64,000 nucleotides of DNA from RYN-230 sp963723595 (GTDB lineage: Bacteria > Actinomycetota > Actinomycetes > Streptosporangiales > Streptosporangiaceae). The stretch lies in contig CAVRRQ010000002.1 in assembly GCA_963723595.1 (NCBI GenBank), positions 186,001 to 250,000 of the forward strand, in the 5' to 3' direction. Every line of letters begins with the position of its first letter. Within the stretch, counting starts at the first letter, position 1. Both the position numbers and the translations under genes were made by a program. The notes beneath the pieces were generated by a model. The model was given only the letters and a program-made list of their open reading frames with translations. It was not told the DNA's origin and made no database searches. Below are positions 35,410 through 45,507 of the stretch, piece by piece.

Positions 35410-37938
35410 ATGGAGGCGAACTCGGGGCCGCCCGGGGATAGCCCGGACGGCCGTGGCGCCACGCGGCCAGGCGCCACGCGGCCGGGCGCCACGCCACGCC
35501 GGGCCGTGCTGCGTACAGCGCTGCTCGGCGGCGCGGCAGCGGCCCTGGCCTCCTGCACCGGCACCGGCGCCGGGGCCGGCGCCGGGGCGGGGCACGCCGC
35601 TCACCGGCCGGCCGGGCCGCCCACCTCCTGGACCTACGACTTCAACCAGGGCTGGCTATTCGGCGGCGGCTACCGCCCCGGGTCGGCCGGGCCGGGGTAT
35701 GACGACAGCGGCTTCACCCCGGTCACCCTGCCGCACACCGTCACGCAGCTGTCCTGGGGTCACTGGGATCCGGCCCGCTGGGAGAAGGTGTGGATCTACC
35801 GCAAGCACTTCGACCGGCCAGGGCGCCCGGGCGACCGCGTGTTCATCGACTTCGACGGGGTCATGGTCAACGCGACCGTGCTGCTCAACGGCACGGTGGT
35901 CAGCTCCCACCAGGGCGGCTACCTGCCCTGGTCCACCGAGCTGACCAGGGGCCTCGTCACGGGCCGGAACGTGCTGGCGGTCATCGTGGACGCCCGGTGG
36001 CTGCCGGTACCGCCCGACGGTGCCCCGGGGGGCGCCCGGGCGGTTGATTACCTGGAGCCCGGCGGTATCTACCGGGACGCCACGCTGCGGGTGGTGCCGG
36101 ACGTATTCGTGTCCGGCGTATTCGCCAAGCCCGTCAACGTGCTCACCGCCCGCCGGGCCGTGCACATCCAGGCCGCGCTCGGCGGGACGGCAGCCGGCGG
36201 GGCGGCAGCCGGCGGGGCCGCGCTCGACGGGACCACACTGGCGGCCAGGCCGCTGCGGGTCACCGCGGAACTGCTGGACGGAAGCCGCACGCTGGCCGCC
36301 ACCGGCACGTCGGTCACGCTGACCGCAGCGGGCACCGCGGTGGCCAGGCTGCACCTCACCGGCGTGGGTGACGTGACCCTCTGGTCGCCGGACACGCCCA
36401 AGCTCTACACGATCCGCACGACGGTGTCACCGGGTCACCCCGCCGAGCACAGCGTCGTGACCAGGATCGGATTCCGCGAGGCAGTGTTCCGCCCGGACGG
36501 CTTCTACCTGAACGGGCACCGGCGGAAGATCTTCGGCCTGAACCGGCACCAGTTGTTCCCGTACACCGGGATGGCGGCGTGCGGGCGGCTGCAGCGCCGG
36601 GACGCCGAGCTGCTCAGGTACGAGCTCAACTGCGAGATGGTGCGCTGCTCGCACTACCCGCAGTCGCCGCACTTCCTCGACGCGTGCGACGAGATCGGCC
36701 TGATGGTCTGGGCCGAGCCACCGGGCTGGCAGTACGTGGGGGATGCCGCCTGGCAGGACCTGGTCGCGGCGAACACACGTGACCTGGTGCTCCGCGACCG
36801 CAACCGGCCGTCGGTGATCGTCTGGGGCACCCGGCTCAACGAGACCGCGGACTACCCCCGCCTCTACGCGCGGACCCGCCGGCTGGCCCGCGACCTCGAC
36901 GGCACCCGGCAGACCACGGGGGCCATGGTCCGCCATTCCACCGCTGGCTGGGCCGAAGACGTGTTCGGCTACGACGACTACCACGCGCGCGGCGGCCGCG
37001 CTCAGCTGCGGCCGCCGCTGCCCGGGGTGCCCTACCTGGTCAGTGAGGCGGTGGGCGCGCTGGACGGCGCGCCGCGGTACCGCTGGACCGACTCCGGGGA
37101 GGTGCTCGCCGTGCAGGCTCTCATGCACGCCCAGGTCCACGACATCAGCCGGGGCAATCCCCGGTACGCCGGGCTGCTGGGCTGGGCGGCCATCGACTAC
37201 GCGTCACTGAACGGCCGGCGGCGGATCTGGGCCGGGCTGAAGACCCCCGGGGTGACCGACATCTTCCGGGTGCCCAAGCCGGGGGCCGCTTTCTACCGCT
37301 CGCAGGTCAACCCCCGGATCCGCCCGGTCATCCTGCCGGTGTTCTTCTGGGACTTCGGGACCGGCTCGCCGCCTGATGGCCCGGGCCCGGGGGCCATGAT
37401 CGCCACGAATTGCGACCGGCTGGAGATCTACGCGGACGCCAGGCACATCGCGACGGCCCTCCCGGACCGGCGGGCCTTCGCCAGCCTGGCCTATCCCCCG
37501 GCCTTCGCTGACCTGACCGTCGACGGCTCCGGCCTGCCTGAGCTGCGCATCGACGGCTTCCTCGACGGGCAGCGGGTGGCGTCGGCCCGGATGTCGGCCG
37601 ACACCACCCGCGACCGCCTGTGGCTGGCCGCCGAGGACCGCGTGATCGAGGCCGACGGGACGGACGCCACCCGGATCTCATTCCGTGCCCTCGACGCCTA
37701 CGGGAACCAGCGCCCGCACGTGACCGGCCAGGTCACGCTGGCGATCGCCGGTCCCGCGACGCTGATCGGCGACAACCCCTTCCCGTTCGCCGAGTACGGC
37801 GGGGTCGGCAGCTGTTTCATCCGTTCCTGGCCCGGCCGGACGGGCCGGGTGACGGTCAGCGCCAGGCACCCGTCCCTGGGCCGGGCCCAGGCGCAGCTGG
37901 CCGTGACCCCTCCTGCCCCGCACCGGCAGTTCCGCTGA
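35410..37938 (+). CDS. Tat-exported glycoside hydrolase family 2 lipoprotein
   Basis: This intact 842-residue enzyme is likely a beta-galactosidase- or beta-mannosidase-like exoglycosidase on the outer face of the membrane. The N-terminal tail has three GATRP repeats, then the twin-arginine signal RRAVLRTALLGGAAAALASC with a lipobox-like Cys. The sugar-binding jelly roll (residues 75-230, VWIYRKHFDRPG), Ig-like domain and TIM barrel follow. The acid/base Glu lies in VIVWGTRLNETA and the nucleophile Glu in PYLVSEAVGALDG. A C-terminal Ig-like domain ends the protein (TLIGDNPFPFAEYGG). It is single-gene and not adjacent to sugar transport genes. Confidence 0.87.
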   Translation: MEANSGPPGDSPDGRGATRPGATRPGATPRRAVLRTALLGGAAAALASCTGTGAGAGAGAGHAAHRPAGPPTSWTYDFNQGWLFGGGYRPGSAGPGYDDSGFTPVTLPHTVTQLSWGHWDPARWEKVWIYRKHFDRPGRPGDRVFIDFDGVMVNATVLLNGTVVSSHQGGYLPWSTELTRGLVTGRNVLAVIVDARWLPVPPDGAPGGARAVDYLEPGGIYRDATLRVVPDVFVSGVFAKPVNVLTARRAVHIQAALGGTAAGGAAAGGAALDGTTLAARPLRVTAELLDGSRTLAATGTSVTLTAAGTAVARLHLTGVGDVTLWSPDTPKLYTIRTTVSPGHPAEHSVVTRIGFREAVFRPDGFYLNGHRRKIFGLNRHQLFPYTGMAACGRLQRRDAELLRYELNCEMVRCSHYPQSPHFLDACDEIGLMVWAEPPGWQYVGDAAWQDLVAANTRDLVLRDRNRPSVIVWGTRLNETADYPRLYARTRRLARDLDGTRQTTGAMVRHSTAGWAEDVFGYDDYHARGGRAQLRPPLPGVPYLVSEAVGALDGAPRYRWTDSGEVLAVQALMHAQVHDISRGNPRYAGLLGWAAIDYASLNGRRRIWAGLKTPGVTDIFRVPKPGAAFYRSQVNPRIRPVILPVFFWDFGTGSPPDGPGPGAMIATNCDRLEIYADARHIATALPDRRAFASLAYPPAFADLTVDGSGLPELRIDGFLDGQRVASARMSADTTRDRLWLAAEDRVIEADGTDATRISFRALDAYGNQRPHVTGQVTLAIAGPATLIGDNPFPFAEYGGVGSCFIRSWPGRTGRVTVSARHPSLGRAQAQLAVTPPAPHRQFR

Positions 37939-38030
37939 CCGGGCCCTTCGGGAAGGTGCGGGCAGCGCAACTGCGTGACCAGGACCGGTGAGTGGTCTGG
38001 GCGCTCCGGGAGCGCCGGGGCCCGGGCGGC

Positions 38031-39542
38031 TTAGGGAAGGCCGGGGTTCGGGTTCGCCTGCGGCAGGCCGGAGCAGATGCTGGCCCCGGCATTGCGGCTC
38101 TGCACGGTGGTCTGGCTGACCGGGCTGGTGCCGGCCGCAGCCATCCCGGCCTGGCCCTTCCCGGTGGCCCGGTGCGCCGCGGCGGGCGCGTTCACGCCCG
38201 CGAAATCGGTGCCGATGACCAGCGTGACCGCTCCCGGCTGGCCGGTCTGCGGGGCCGGCTCGGCCAGCAGGTCCTGGGCGGCCGGGGCGGACTTGAGCCC
38301 GGTCATCAGCGTGTAGGCACTGTCGGCCTGCGCCGTGCCCGAGTAGGTCACGGTGGTGGCGGCGGTGGCGGCCGCGTCCGCGGTACTGATCACGTCGAAG
38401 CCCAGCTTGCTGAGGCGCCGCGCGGTCTTCGCGGCCAGCCCGGGGATGCCGGTGCCGTTCATCACGCGCACCTTGACCTGGCTATCGGGCAGCGTGGGCA
38501 GCTGGTGATGCCAGGTCTGGCCGTCGAGGAGCATCTGGAAAATGACGTCGTCGGCCGGCTCCTCGGGCAGCAGCCGGTTGACGTCGGCGGGGTCGGTGAT
38601 CGTCGGCATGGTCAGCAGGGTCACGTTCTTCGCGTGCAGCCCGGTCAGGCTCTTGGCCAGGCCCAGCAGCTTGCTGACCGAGTCGAGTCCCTGGTCCACG
38701 GTCAGCGCCCGGGTGGCCACATCCGCGATCTTGAGCAGCTGCACCGAGTTGCTCAGGATGCCCTGGCTGTTCACCTTCTGGATGACCGACGACATGAACG
38801 CCTGCTGGAGTTCGATCCGCGGCAGGTCACCGCCGACATCCCCCTCGGCCTGGACGCCGTGCCGGGTGCGCACGTAGGCCAGGGCCTGGTTGTACGTGAG
38901 CAGGTGCTTCCCGCCACCGAGGTTCAGCCCGCTGTAGGGATCGTGGTAGCCGGTGCGCGGGACGCAGACCTCCACCCCGCCGATCGTGTCCACCATCGCG
39001 CGGAAGGAGTTGAAGTTGAACTCCACGAAGTGGTCGAGCGTGATGCCGGTCAGGTCCCGGACCGTGCTGACCGCGCAGGACGGGCCGCCGATGTTCATCG
39101 CCCCGTCGATGATGGCGGACTGGTAGGGCCCCAGGATGCCGGTGCCGACGGTGCGCCGGGCCTTGCAGCCGGGCTCATAGACCATGGTGTCGCGCGGGAT
39201 GGACAGGACGGTCGCGTGGGTGTGCGCCGGGTCGAGGTGGACCAGCAGGAGGTTGTCCGAGTTGCTGGTGTTCAGGGCGGGGTTGCTGCCCAGATCACCG
39301 GCCCGCTGGCCTTCCCTGGTCTGCGAGCCGAGCACCAGGATGTTCTGCGCGCCGTACACCGAGCGGTGGCTCAGGCCGCTGACCTTGACCACGCTGACGT
39401 TGCCGTCCAGCCTCCGGTAGATCGCGTAGGCGCCCAGGCTGGCCACGACCACCGCCACCACCACGATGGTGGCGGCGATGTACCCGGCCTTGGCCAGGCT
39501 GGCCTTAGCCAGGCGGCTCGGCGGCCGCCCTGTGCTCCGCAT
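38031..39542 (-). CDS. LytR-CpsA-Psr (LCP) family ligase with LytR_C domain
   Basis: This intact 503-residue membrane-anchored protein transfers undecaprenyl/decaprenyl-linked glycopolymers (arabinogalactan or teichoic-type) to peptidoglycan. TM: AGYIAATIVVVAVVVASLGA. The LCP core has NSDNLLLVHLDPAHTHATVL, SIPRDTMVYEPG with the conserved Arg-Asp, GPSCAVSTVRDLTGI and YVRTRHGVQAEGDVGGDLPR with Arg residues that bind pyrophosphate. The C-terminal LytR_C domain (VRVMNGTGIPGLAAKTARRL) follows. ATG 39542 after GGGAG. It fits the arabinan-precursor operon 14 kb away. Confidence 0.9.
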   Translation of the reverse strand: MRSTGRPPSRLAKASLAKAGYIAATIVVVAVVVASLGAYAIYRRLDGNVSVVKVSGLSHRSVYGAQNILVLGSQTREGQRAGDLGSNPALNTSNSDNLLLVHLDPAHTHATVLSIPRDTMVYEPGCKARRTVGTGILGPYQSAIIDGAMNIGGPSCAVSTVRDLTGITLDHFVEFNFNSFRAMVDTIGGVEVCVPRTGYHDPYSGLNLGGGKHLLTYNQALAYVRTRHGVQAEGDVGGDLPRIELQQAFMSSVIQKVNSQGILSNSVQLLKIADVATRALTVDQGLDSVSKLLGLAKSLTGLHAKNVTLLTMPTITDPADVNRLLPEEPADDVIFQMLLDGQTWHHQLPTLPDSQVKVRVMNGTGIPGLAAKTARRLSKLGFDVISTADAAATAATTVTYSGTAQADSAYTLMTGLKSAPAAQDLLAEPAPQTGQPGAVTLVIGTDFAGVNAPAAAHRATGKGQAGMAAAGTSPVSQTTVQSRNAGASICSGLPQANPNPGLP

Positions 39543-39751
39543 GGTGACTCCCGTCCTGAAGCCGTCCCGGCCGCGCTGGCCCGGGGGATGACCCCCGGAA
39601 CCCGCCGGGATCGATGGCCCGGCGGTCGAGCGGGAGCATACCGGCGGGTTTCCGCGGGACCACGCAAATCGGACAGGGGTTGACCATTCCATGGTCTGGC
39701 TGGGTGATGTGGCGCGCGGTCATTCCGGTACGGCCCGGCGGGACGGACCGG

Positions 39752-40222
39752 TCAGGCCGGGCCGCCGATCCACAGCGGGATGGTGGCGCCCTGGTAGGTG
39801 CCCCAGCGGAAGCCGTAGTCACGGGCGCTGCCGTGGTAGTAGCGCAGCCTCATCCGGGAGAAGTACGTCACTCCCCGGTGCGCCGCCGCCCGCGACAGGC
39901 TCACCTCGGCGGGGTACTTGACGTAATGGCCGCCCGCGCAGTTCGGCTGGCAGTTGTCCGCCCACAGGGTGCCCCAGGCGAACGCGGAGCTGCCCGTCCA
40001 GTGCGACCAGTGCTGGACGCGCACGAACGTGTCCGGGCCGCCCACGTAGATCGTGGACAGCCGGACCGCCCCGTGACTCCAGCCGTCCTGCCCGTTGTAG
40101 GCCACCGGGAGCCTTCCCGCGGCCGCGTTCCCCGCGTTCCGCGTGGTGAGGGCGGCGGCCGCTCCGGCCGCCAGGAACGCGAGCAGGACCGCCGCCAGCG
40201 CCGCGATGCCGACCTTCTTCAC
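39752..40222 (-). CDS. Small secreted hypothetical protein
   Basis: This intact 156-residue protein has a cleavable signal peptide (MKKVGIAALAAVLLAFLAAG). The mature part is rich in aromatic residues: VRVQHWSHWTGSSAFAWGTL, NCQPNCAGGHYVKYP with two Cys likely in a disulfide, then SRMRLRYYHGSARDYGF. It resembles short actinobacterial secreted proteins found near LCP genes. No function known. It lies 209 bp downstream of the end of its neighbour's promoter region, on the same strand as LCP. Confidence 0.7.
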   Translation of the reverse strand: MKKVGIAALAAVLLAFLAAGAAAALTTRNAGNAAAGRLPVAYNGQDGWSHGAVRLSTIYVGGPDTFVRVQHWSHWTGSSAFAWGTLWADNCQPNCAGGHYVKYPAEVSLSRAAAHRGVTYFSRMRLRYYHGSARDYGFRWGTYQGATIPLWIGGPA

Positions 40223-40370
40223 AAGCCACGCCCCCCTGTGCTTCTGTGCGTCTGACGCTGTGTTCCCGGCCCTGTGCCCCGACGTTGGGCCGACCCCGTG
40301 ACGATACCGGCCCCCGGCCGGTGGCGACCAGCATAATGCCTGGCCGCAGGCCTGGGCCCGGCTGATCTGG

Positions 40371-43355
40371 TCAGGCGATGACCCGGGCCGTGGACGAGCC
40401 GTCCGCCAGCCGCCGGATTTCGAGCCGCTCGGCGACCCGGTCCTTCAGGTCGGCCACATGGCTCACGATGCCGACCACGCGGCCGCGGTCGCGCAGCTCG
40501 TCGATGACCGCCATCACCTGGTCCAGGGTCTCGGTGTCGAGGGTGCCGAAGCCCTCGTCGATGAACAGGGTGTCCAGGTCCACCCCGCCGGCCTCGGCCT
40601 TGACCACGTCGGCCAGGCCCAGGGCCAGCGCCAGCGATGTGTAGAACGTCTCGCCGCCGGACAGCGACCGCGGGCTGCGCTCCGCGCCGGTGTACCGGTC
40701 GATCACGACGAGGGTCAGCCCGGTCCGCTCCCGCCTCGCCCCGCTCTCGTCGGTCCGCCGGAGCTCGTACCGGCCCGAAGACATCGCACCGAGCCGGACG
40801 TTGGCCGCCGCCACGACCTGCCCGAACCACTGCCGGAGCACGTAGGTGGTCAGCGCCATCCGGCGGTGCCCGTCCATGCCCTTGGCCAGGCCGGCCAGCC
40901 GGATCACGGCCGAGGTGTCCTCCTGCAGCTGGTCGAAGCCGGCCTGGGCGTCCTGCACCTCGGCGAGCCGCTGGTCCAGCCGCCCCATCCGGGCCTGCGC
41001 CGTGTCGTGCGCGGTGCGGACCTCCTGCTCGGCCTCCTGGGCCCGGGCCAGGGCACCCGCCGCGGCCTGCGCCACCGTGTGCACCGCGCCGGCCTGCCCG
41101 GGATCCAGGCCGGCCAGCTCGTCGGCGGCCGCCGCGGCCCGCAGCGCGGCCAGGCCGCTGGCCCACCCGGTCACCTGATCCTCGAGGACTGCCTGGTCCC
41201 CCGGGGTGAGCAGCGCCGAGCTGGCGTGGTCCGCCGAGGCGAAGTCCCGGGCCGCGGCCTCGCGCCCGGCGCGCTCCCCGGCCCGCCGCTCGTCGGCGAG
41301 CGTGGCCGCCAGCTGGTCCAGCGCGGCGGCCAGGGACCGGTTGGTATCCGCGGCCCGGAGCAGGGCCGCCTGCCGCTGGGCCACCGATGAGTGTCCCTGG
41401 GCGGCCCCGGCCAGCTCGTCCTGCAGCTGGCCCAGCTCGGTCCCGGCCGCGGCGGCCTGGGCCTCGGCGGTGGCCAGCGCGGCGGCGGCGTCCCGCAGTT
41501 CCTCCGCGACCCGCTGCTGCCGCGCGCGGCGCCCGGCAAGGCCGGCCTCGAGGTGGCCGGCCTCGGCCGCGGCCTGCTCCGCCTCGGCGACCAGGCCATC
41601 CACGGCGGCGGCCTCGGCGGCCAGGCCATCCACCGTGCCGCCGTCGGCCACCGCGGCGCGGGCGGCGACCGCGGCGGCCAGGTCGTCACGTCCGCGGGTC
41701 AGCCGGGTGCGCGCGGCTTCCGCGGCGTCCCGCCGCGCCGCGGCCACGGCGAGGTCCTGGTCAGACACCAGGACGCCGGCCGCCTGGGCCGGGGCGGGGT
41801 GGGCGGTGGAGCCGCAGACGGGGCACGCGGCCCCGTCGGCGAGCCGCGCGGCCAGCTCTGCGGCCATGCCCTCCAGCCGGGCGGCCATCAGCTGCAGGTG
41901 GGCTTCGGTCAGCGCCTGGTGGGTGTCGACGGCGTCGAGCAGCTCGGCGTTCTGGCCCGCGAGCTGGGATTCCAGGACAGCCAGGTCGGCGGCGGCGGCG
42001 GCGCGCCGCCGCAGGGCCGCCTGCTGGCCGCGGGTGGCGCCGAGGCCCGCCGCCAGGAGGCGGGCCGCGGCCAGCTGCTCCTCCAGGGCGGCGATCTGCC
42101 CCGGCAGGTCCGCGCGGGCCGCTTCCAGGGCGGCGACCAGGCTGGCCGCGCTGGCGACCGCCTGCTGGGCCGCCCGCAGCGCGGTGACCCGGCCGGGCAG
42201 GCCCGCTTCGGCGTCGGCGAGATGCTGCAGGGACGCGGCGTCCCTCTCGGCCGCCTCGGCCCGGACGAAGGCCTGGGCGGCGCCGCCGCCCGCGAGCATG
42301 GTGCCGTCAGGGTCGGGGACCAGCCGGAGCAGGCCGGCCCGGGCCTCCGAGACCGCCTGCTGGGCCTCCTGCCGGGCGGCGAGCAGGGGCCGCACCGGCT
42401 CCGCGCGCCGGGCCGCGGCCAGCCGCGCGGCCCGCTGGTCGTGCCCGGGCCGGGACGCCTCGTGCTCGCCCAGCCGCCGCAGCGCCTCGGTCAGCCTGCG
42501 CATGAGGCGGGCCTGCTGCTGCTCCCGCTCGCAGGCGGCCTGCCGGGCGGCGGTGTCGGCCATCGCCACCTCCAGGCCCGCTGCCCTGACCGCCAGGTCC
42601 TCCGCAAGATCCGCGGCCACCTGCTTCAGGCGGGTGGCCCGATCCGGGCCGGGCAGCTCCAGCAGGCCGGCCCGCGCCGCGCCGTCCAGGCCCGCGGCCT
42701 CGACCGCAGCCGACACCGCGGTGCGGATGGCTTCCCCGGCCTCGCCGTGCTGCTTGACCGCGGCCGCGCGGCGCCGGTCCAGCTCGGCCGTGATGCGGTC
42801 GTACAGCTGGGTGCCGAACAGCCTGCTGAGCAGCACCCGCCGGTCGTCGTCCGCAGCCTGCAGGAACTTCGCGAACTGCCCCTGAGGCAGCAGCATGACC
42901 TGGGTGAACTGTGCCCGGTTGAGGCCGATGAGCTCGGTGACCATGTCCCCGGTCTCGGCCTTGTTAGCGGACAGGCTGGCCAGCCCGCCACCCTCATGGC
43001 GCTGCAGGTGCACGTGGGCCGGCTCGGTGGTCCAGCCGTCTCCGCGCCGCTTCGGCCGCCGGTGCTCGGGCACCCGGGTAACCCGGTACCGGACACCGCG
43101 GACCGAGAACTCCAGGGTGACCGACGGCTCGGCGTCCGGCGCGGCGAAATGCGAGCGCAGCCGGTCCTCGCCGGACTCGTCCCCGGCCAGCCCGCCGTAC
43201 AGCGCGAACGTGATGGCGTCCAGGATCGTCGTCTTGCCTGACCCGGTCGGGCCCTCCAGCAGGAACAGGCCGCTACTGGACAGCCGGCTGAAGTCGATCC
43301 GCTGCGCGCGGGCGTAGGGGCCGAACGCGGCCAGTTCCAGGCTGTGCAGGCGCAT
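40371..43355 (-). CDS. sbcC: SbcC exonuclease subunit (SMC-like ATPase)
   Basis: This intact 994-residue subunit of the SbcCD nuclease opens hairpins and trims DNA ends. Walker A is LLEGPTGSGKTTILDAITFA near residue 35. Long Ala/Arg/Glu coiled coils flank the zinc-hook CPVCGSTAHPAPA near residue 515. The signature SPRSLSGGETFYTSLALALG and the Walker B region LFIDEGFGTLDTETLDQVMA are at the C terminus. ATG 43355 shares a base with the sbcD stop (TGATG). Confidence 0.93.
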   Translation of the reverse strand: MRLHSLELAAFGPYARAQRIDFSRLSSSGLFLLEGPTGSGKTTILDAITFALYGGLAGDESGEDRLRSHFAAPDAEPSVTLEFSVRGVRYRVTRVPEHRRPKRRGDGWTTEPAHVHLQRHEGGGLASLSANKAETGDMVTELIGLNRAQFTQVMLLPQGQFAKFLQAADDDRRVLLSRLFGTQLYDRITAELDRRRAAAVKQHGEAGEAIRTAVSAAVEAAGLDGAARAGLLELPGPDRATRLKQVAADLAEDLAVRAAGLEVAMADTAARQAACEREQQQARLMRRLTEALRRLGEHEASRPGHDQRAARLAAARRAEPVRPLLAARQEAQQAVSEARAGLLRLVPDPDGTMLAGGGAAQAFVRAEAAERDAASLQHLADAEAGLPGRVTALRAAQQAVASAASLVAALEAARADLPGQIAALEEQLAAARLLAAGLGATRGQQAALRRRAAAAADLAVLESQLAGQNAELLDAVDTHQALTEAHLQLMAARLEGMAAELAARLADGAACPVCGSTAHPAPAQAAGVLVSDQDLAVAAARRDAAEAARTRLTRGRDDLAAAVAARAAVADGGTVDGLAAEAAAVDGLVAEAEQAAAEAGHLEAGLAGRRARQQRVAEELRDAAAALATAEAQAAAAGTELGQLQDELAGAAQGHSSVAQRQAALLRAADTNRSLAAALDQLAATLADERRAGERAGREAAARDFASADHASSALLTPGDQAVLEDQVTGWASGLAALRAAAAADELAGLDPGQAGAVHTVAQAAAGALARAQEAEQEVRTAHDTAQARMGRLDQRLAEVQDAQAGFDQLQEDTSAVIRLAGLAKGMDGHRRMALTTYVLRQWFGQVVAAANVRLGAMSSGRYELRRTDESGARRERTGLTLVVIDRYTGAERSPRSLSGGETFYTSLALALGLADVVKAEAGGVDLDTLFIDEGFGTLDTETLDQVMAVIDELRDRGRVVGIVSHVADLKDRVAERLEIRRLADGSSTARVIA

Positions 43356-44548
43356 CAGGCGGCCGACTCGGCGTGCTGCGCCGCCTCGACGGCCGCGCGG
43401 AGCACCGCGCGGTGCGTGTCGTCCGCCGGGCCGCCGCTGGTGAACTCCACGAACATGCCGCAGATCTCGACCGGGTCAGTCGCCGCGGCCAGCCGCTCCA
43501 GATCGGCGTCGGAGCCGGTCAGCTGGCCCTCCGGCGCGAAGTCCAGGACCAGCGTGTGCGGCCACTTCCCGCGTAGCCGTTCCATCGGCGCGGACGGCCG
43601 CACGGTGTCGGTCAGTGTCACCTTGACCCAGGCGTCGGCCAGATCCGCGAGGTCTGATTCCGCCCGGGCCAGGAGAGCGTCCAGCGTGCCGCGCACCTCC
43701 CGCAGCGGCCGGGGCACCGGCGCGGGCAGCGCCGTGGTGCCGACCCGGCCCTCGGCGTCGATCTCGGTCAGCGTGACCGACTTGACGTGGTCCTTCTCAC
43801 CGAACGAGAACGCGAGCGGCGACCCTGAGTACCGGATCACCGGGCCGGTGGTCACGGAGCCCGGCCCGGACCCCGGCGGCGCCCCGGCCCGCTGCGCCCC
43901 GTGCAGATGGCCGAGGGCCACGTAGCTGAACCCCGCGAATACCGCCGCCGGCACGTCGGCGACGCCGCCGACCCGGATGTCACGCTCGGATTCGGCGGGC
44001 CGCCCGCCGGTGACGAAGGCGTGCGCGGCGACGACGGTGCGGCCGATGCCGCGGGCGGCGGCGTCCGCCCTGATCCGCCGGGCCGCCTCGGCCAGGACCG
44101 CCTCGTGCGTCCGGGATTCGACGCCGAGGTCCGCCATGACCGCGTCGGGCAGCAGGTAGGGAACACCGTAGACGGCCACCGGGCCGTGCTCGTCGGCCAG
44201 CAGCACCGGCCGCGCCAGGTCCGCCACCGAGGTGCGCAGGTGGATCCCCGCCGACTCGCTGAGCCCGGCGCCGAAGCCCAGCCGGACGGCGGAGTCATGG
44301 TTGCCGCTGGTCAGGATGACCGGGATGCGGGCCTGCGCGAAGCGCAGCAGGGCCGCGTCGAGCAGCCGGACGGCGTCCAGCGAAGGCACCGCCCGGTCGT
44401 AGATATCTCCCGCGACCACCACGGCCCCGGCCTGGTGCCGGACCGCCTCGTCGAGCAGCCAGCCCAGGAAACGTTCCTGATAGGGCAGCAGGGTCTCGCC
44501 GTGCAGCGTGCGCCCCAGGTGCCAGTCCGAGGTGTGGATCAGTCGCAT
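43355..44548 (-). CDS. sbcD: SbcD exonuclease subunit (Mre11-like)
   Basis: This intact 397-residue metallophosphoesterase starts at ATG 44548. Motifs in order: IHTSDWHLGRTLHG, VVAGDIYDRAVPS, ILTSGNHDSAVRLG, RTVVAAHAFVTGG and VALGHLHGAQRA, which supply the di-manganese ligands. The C terminus caps SbcC. Immediately overlapped by sbcC. Confidence 0.93.
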   Translation of the reverse strand: MRLIHTSDWHLGRTLHGETLLPYQERFLGWLLDEAVRHQAGAVVVAGDIYDRAVPSLDAVRLLDAALLRFAQARIPVILTSGNHDSAVRLGFGAGLSESAGIHLRTSVADLARPVLLADEHGPVAVYGVPYLLPDAVMADLGVESRTHEAVLAEAARRIRADAAARGIGRTVVAAHAFVTGGRPAESERDIRVGGVADVPAAVFAGFSYVALGHLHGAQRAGAPPGSGPGSVTTGPVIRYSGSPLAFSFGEKDHVKSVTLTEIDAEGRVGTTALPAPVPRPLREVRGTLDALLARAESDLADLADAWVKVTLTDTVRPSAPMERLRGKWPHTLVLDFAPEGQLTGSDADLERLAAATDPVEICGMFVEFTSGGPADDTHRAVLRAAVEAAQHAESAA

Positions 44549-44568
44549 CGCACCGCCGTGGACTCCCA

Positions 44569-44625
44569 GTGCTGGATGACCGTGCTGGATGACTGTGCTG
44601 AATGGCCGTAATGGCCGTAATGGCC
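44569..44625. repeat. Short tandem repeats upstream of sbcD
   Basis: GTGCTGGATGACC, GTGCTGGATGACT and GTGCTGAATGGCC are three consecutive 13-bp units (44569-44607). GTAATGGCC follows twice (44608-44625). They lie 21-77 bp upstream of sbcD in a 355-bp divergent gap that otherwise shows no gene, and could vary by slippage. Confidence 0.7.
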
Positions 44626-44904
44626 AGCCGGGCCGGCGGATCGGAGGGGTCGTGATGCTGGCCATGATGCCGGACCGCCGGGACATCCTCGGTGATCCCG
44701 GTCCCGTCCGCGTGTCGCCGTCACCGAGCCCGCTCCCGGGCCGCTACTGGACCTGATTTGCCGCATGCCGCGCTGGCTCGTGGGATGCTCATCAGCGGGC
44801 TGCAAACGTGTGCTTGGGGGCGGCCCACGCCATGGGGAACGAGAGCAACGGGGAAGTCGTGAGCGGGCGGCTGATCGCTGCGCCACGAGATGGGGTGATG
44901 GCAG

Positions 44905-45504
44905 ATGCCGCGGGAAGGTTCTCCCGCGCCCGTCGGCCGCCGGCGGATGACCACCCGCGCTGAGCTTGAGCAGGTGGCGTTCGGACTGTTCGACCGGCAG
45001 GGCTTCGAAGGGACCACCGTCGGGGACATCGCGCGGGCCGCGGGTATCGGGCGGCGCACGTTCTTCCGCTACTTTGCCTCGAAGAACGATGTGCCATGGG
45101 GCGGTTTCGAGGAACGGCTCGAGCAGATGCGGGGGCGCCTGGCGGGCTGCCCGCCGCAGACCCCGATGACCGAGGCCATCCGGCTGGGCCTGATCACGTT
45201 CAACCAGATCCCGCCCGGCCAGGAGGGCTGGCACCGGCGGCGGCTGGAACTGATCCTGCGGGTGCCCGCGTTACAGGCCCACTCCACGCTGCGCTACGCC
45301 GCCTGGCGGCAGGTGATCGCGGAGTTCGTGGCCGGGCGGACCGGGCAGCCGCCCGACTCGCTGCTGCCGGTCACCCTGGGCTACGCGATGCAGGGCCTGT
45401 TCGTGGCGGCCTGCGAGCAGTGGCTGGCCGGCGCGGACACCGACCTCGGGCGGCTGATCGATGCGGCGGTGCACGGCATGGCCTCGGCGTTCGGGGCGGG
45501 ATGA
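44905..45504 (+). CDS. TetR-family regulator resembling MftR
   Basis: This intact 199-residue protein has the HTH AFGLFDRQGFEGTTVGDIAR and AAGIGRRTFFRYFASKNDVP. The PWGGF segment right after the HTH and WHRRRLELILRVPALQAHST in the C-terminal domain are characteristic of the mycofactocin regulator MftR family. No mftA-F genes lie nearby, although the GMC oxidoreductase at 1052-2520 is loosely MftG-like. It is convergent with the helicase gene. The assignment is by motif memory and needs a profile search. Confidence 0.65.
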   Translation: MPREGSPAPVGRRRMTTRAELEQVAFGLFDRQGFEGTTVGDIARAAGIGRRTFFRYFASKNDVPWGGFEERLEQMRGRLAGCPPQTPMTEAIRLGLITFNQIPPGQEGWHRRRLELILRVPALQAHSTLRYAAWRQVIAEFVAGRTGQPPDSLLPVTLGYAMQGLFVAACEQWLAGADTDLGRLIDAAVHGMASAFGAG

Positions 45505-45507
45505 GCG

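Noticed and set aside
41206..42885. Long plus-strand Ala/Ser/Arg frame opposite sbcC
   Set aside because: Low-complexity translation of the coiled-coil antisense strand; no start signal.
44569..44625. CRISPR-like array
   Set aside because: Units are directly adjacent without unique spacers and only 13 and 9 bp long; no cas genes.
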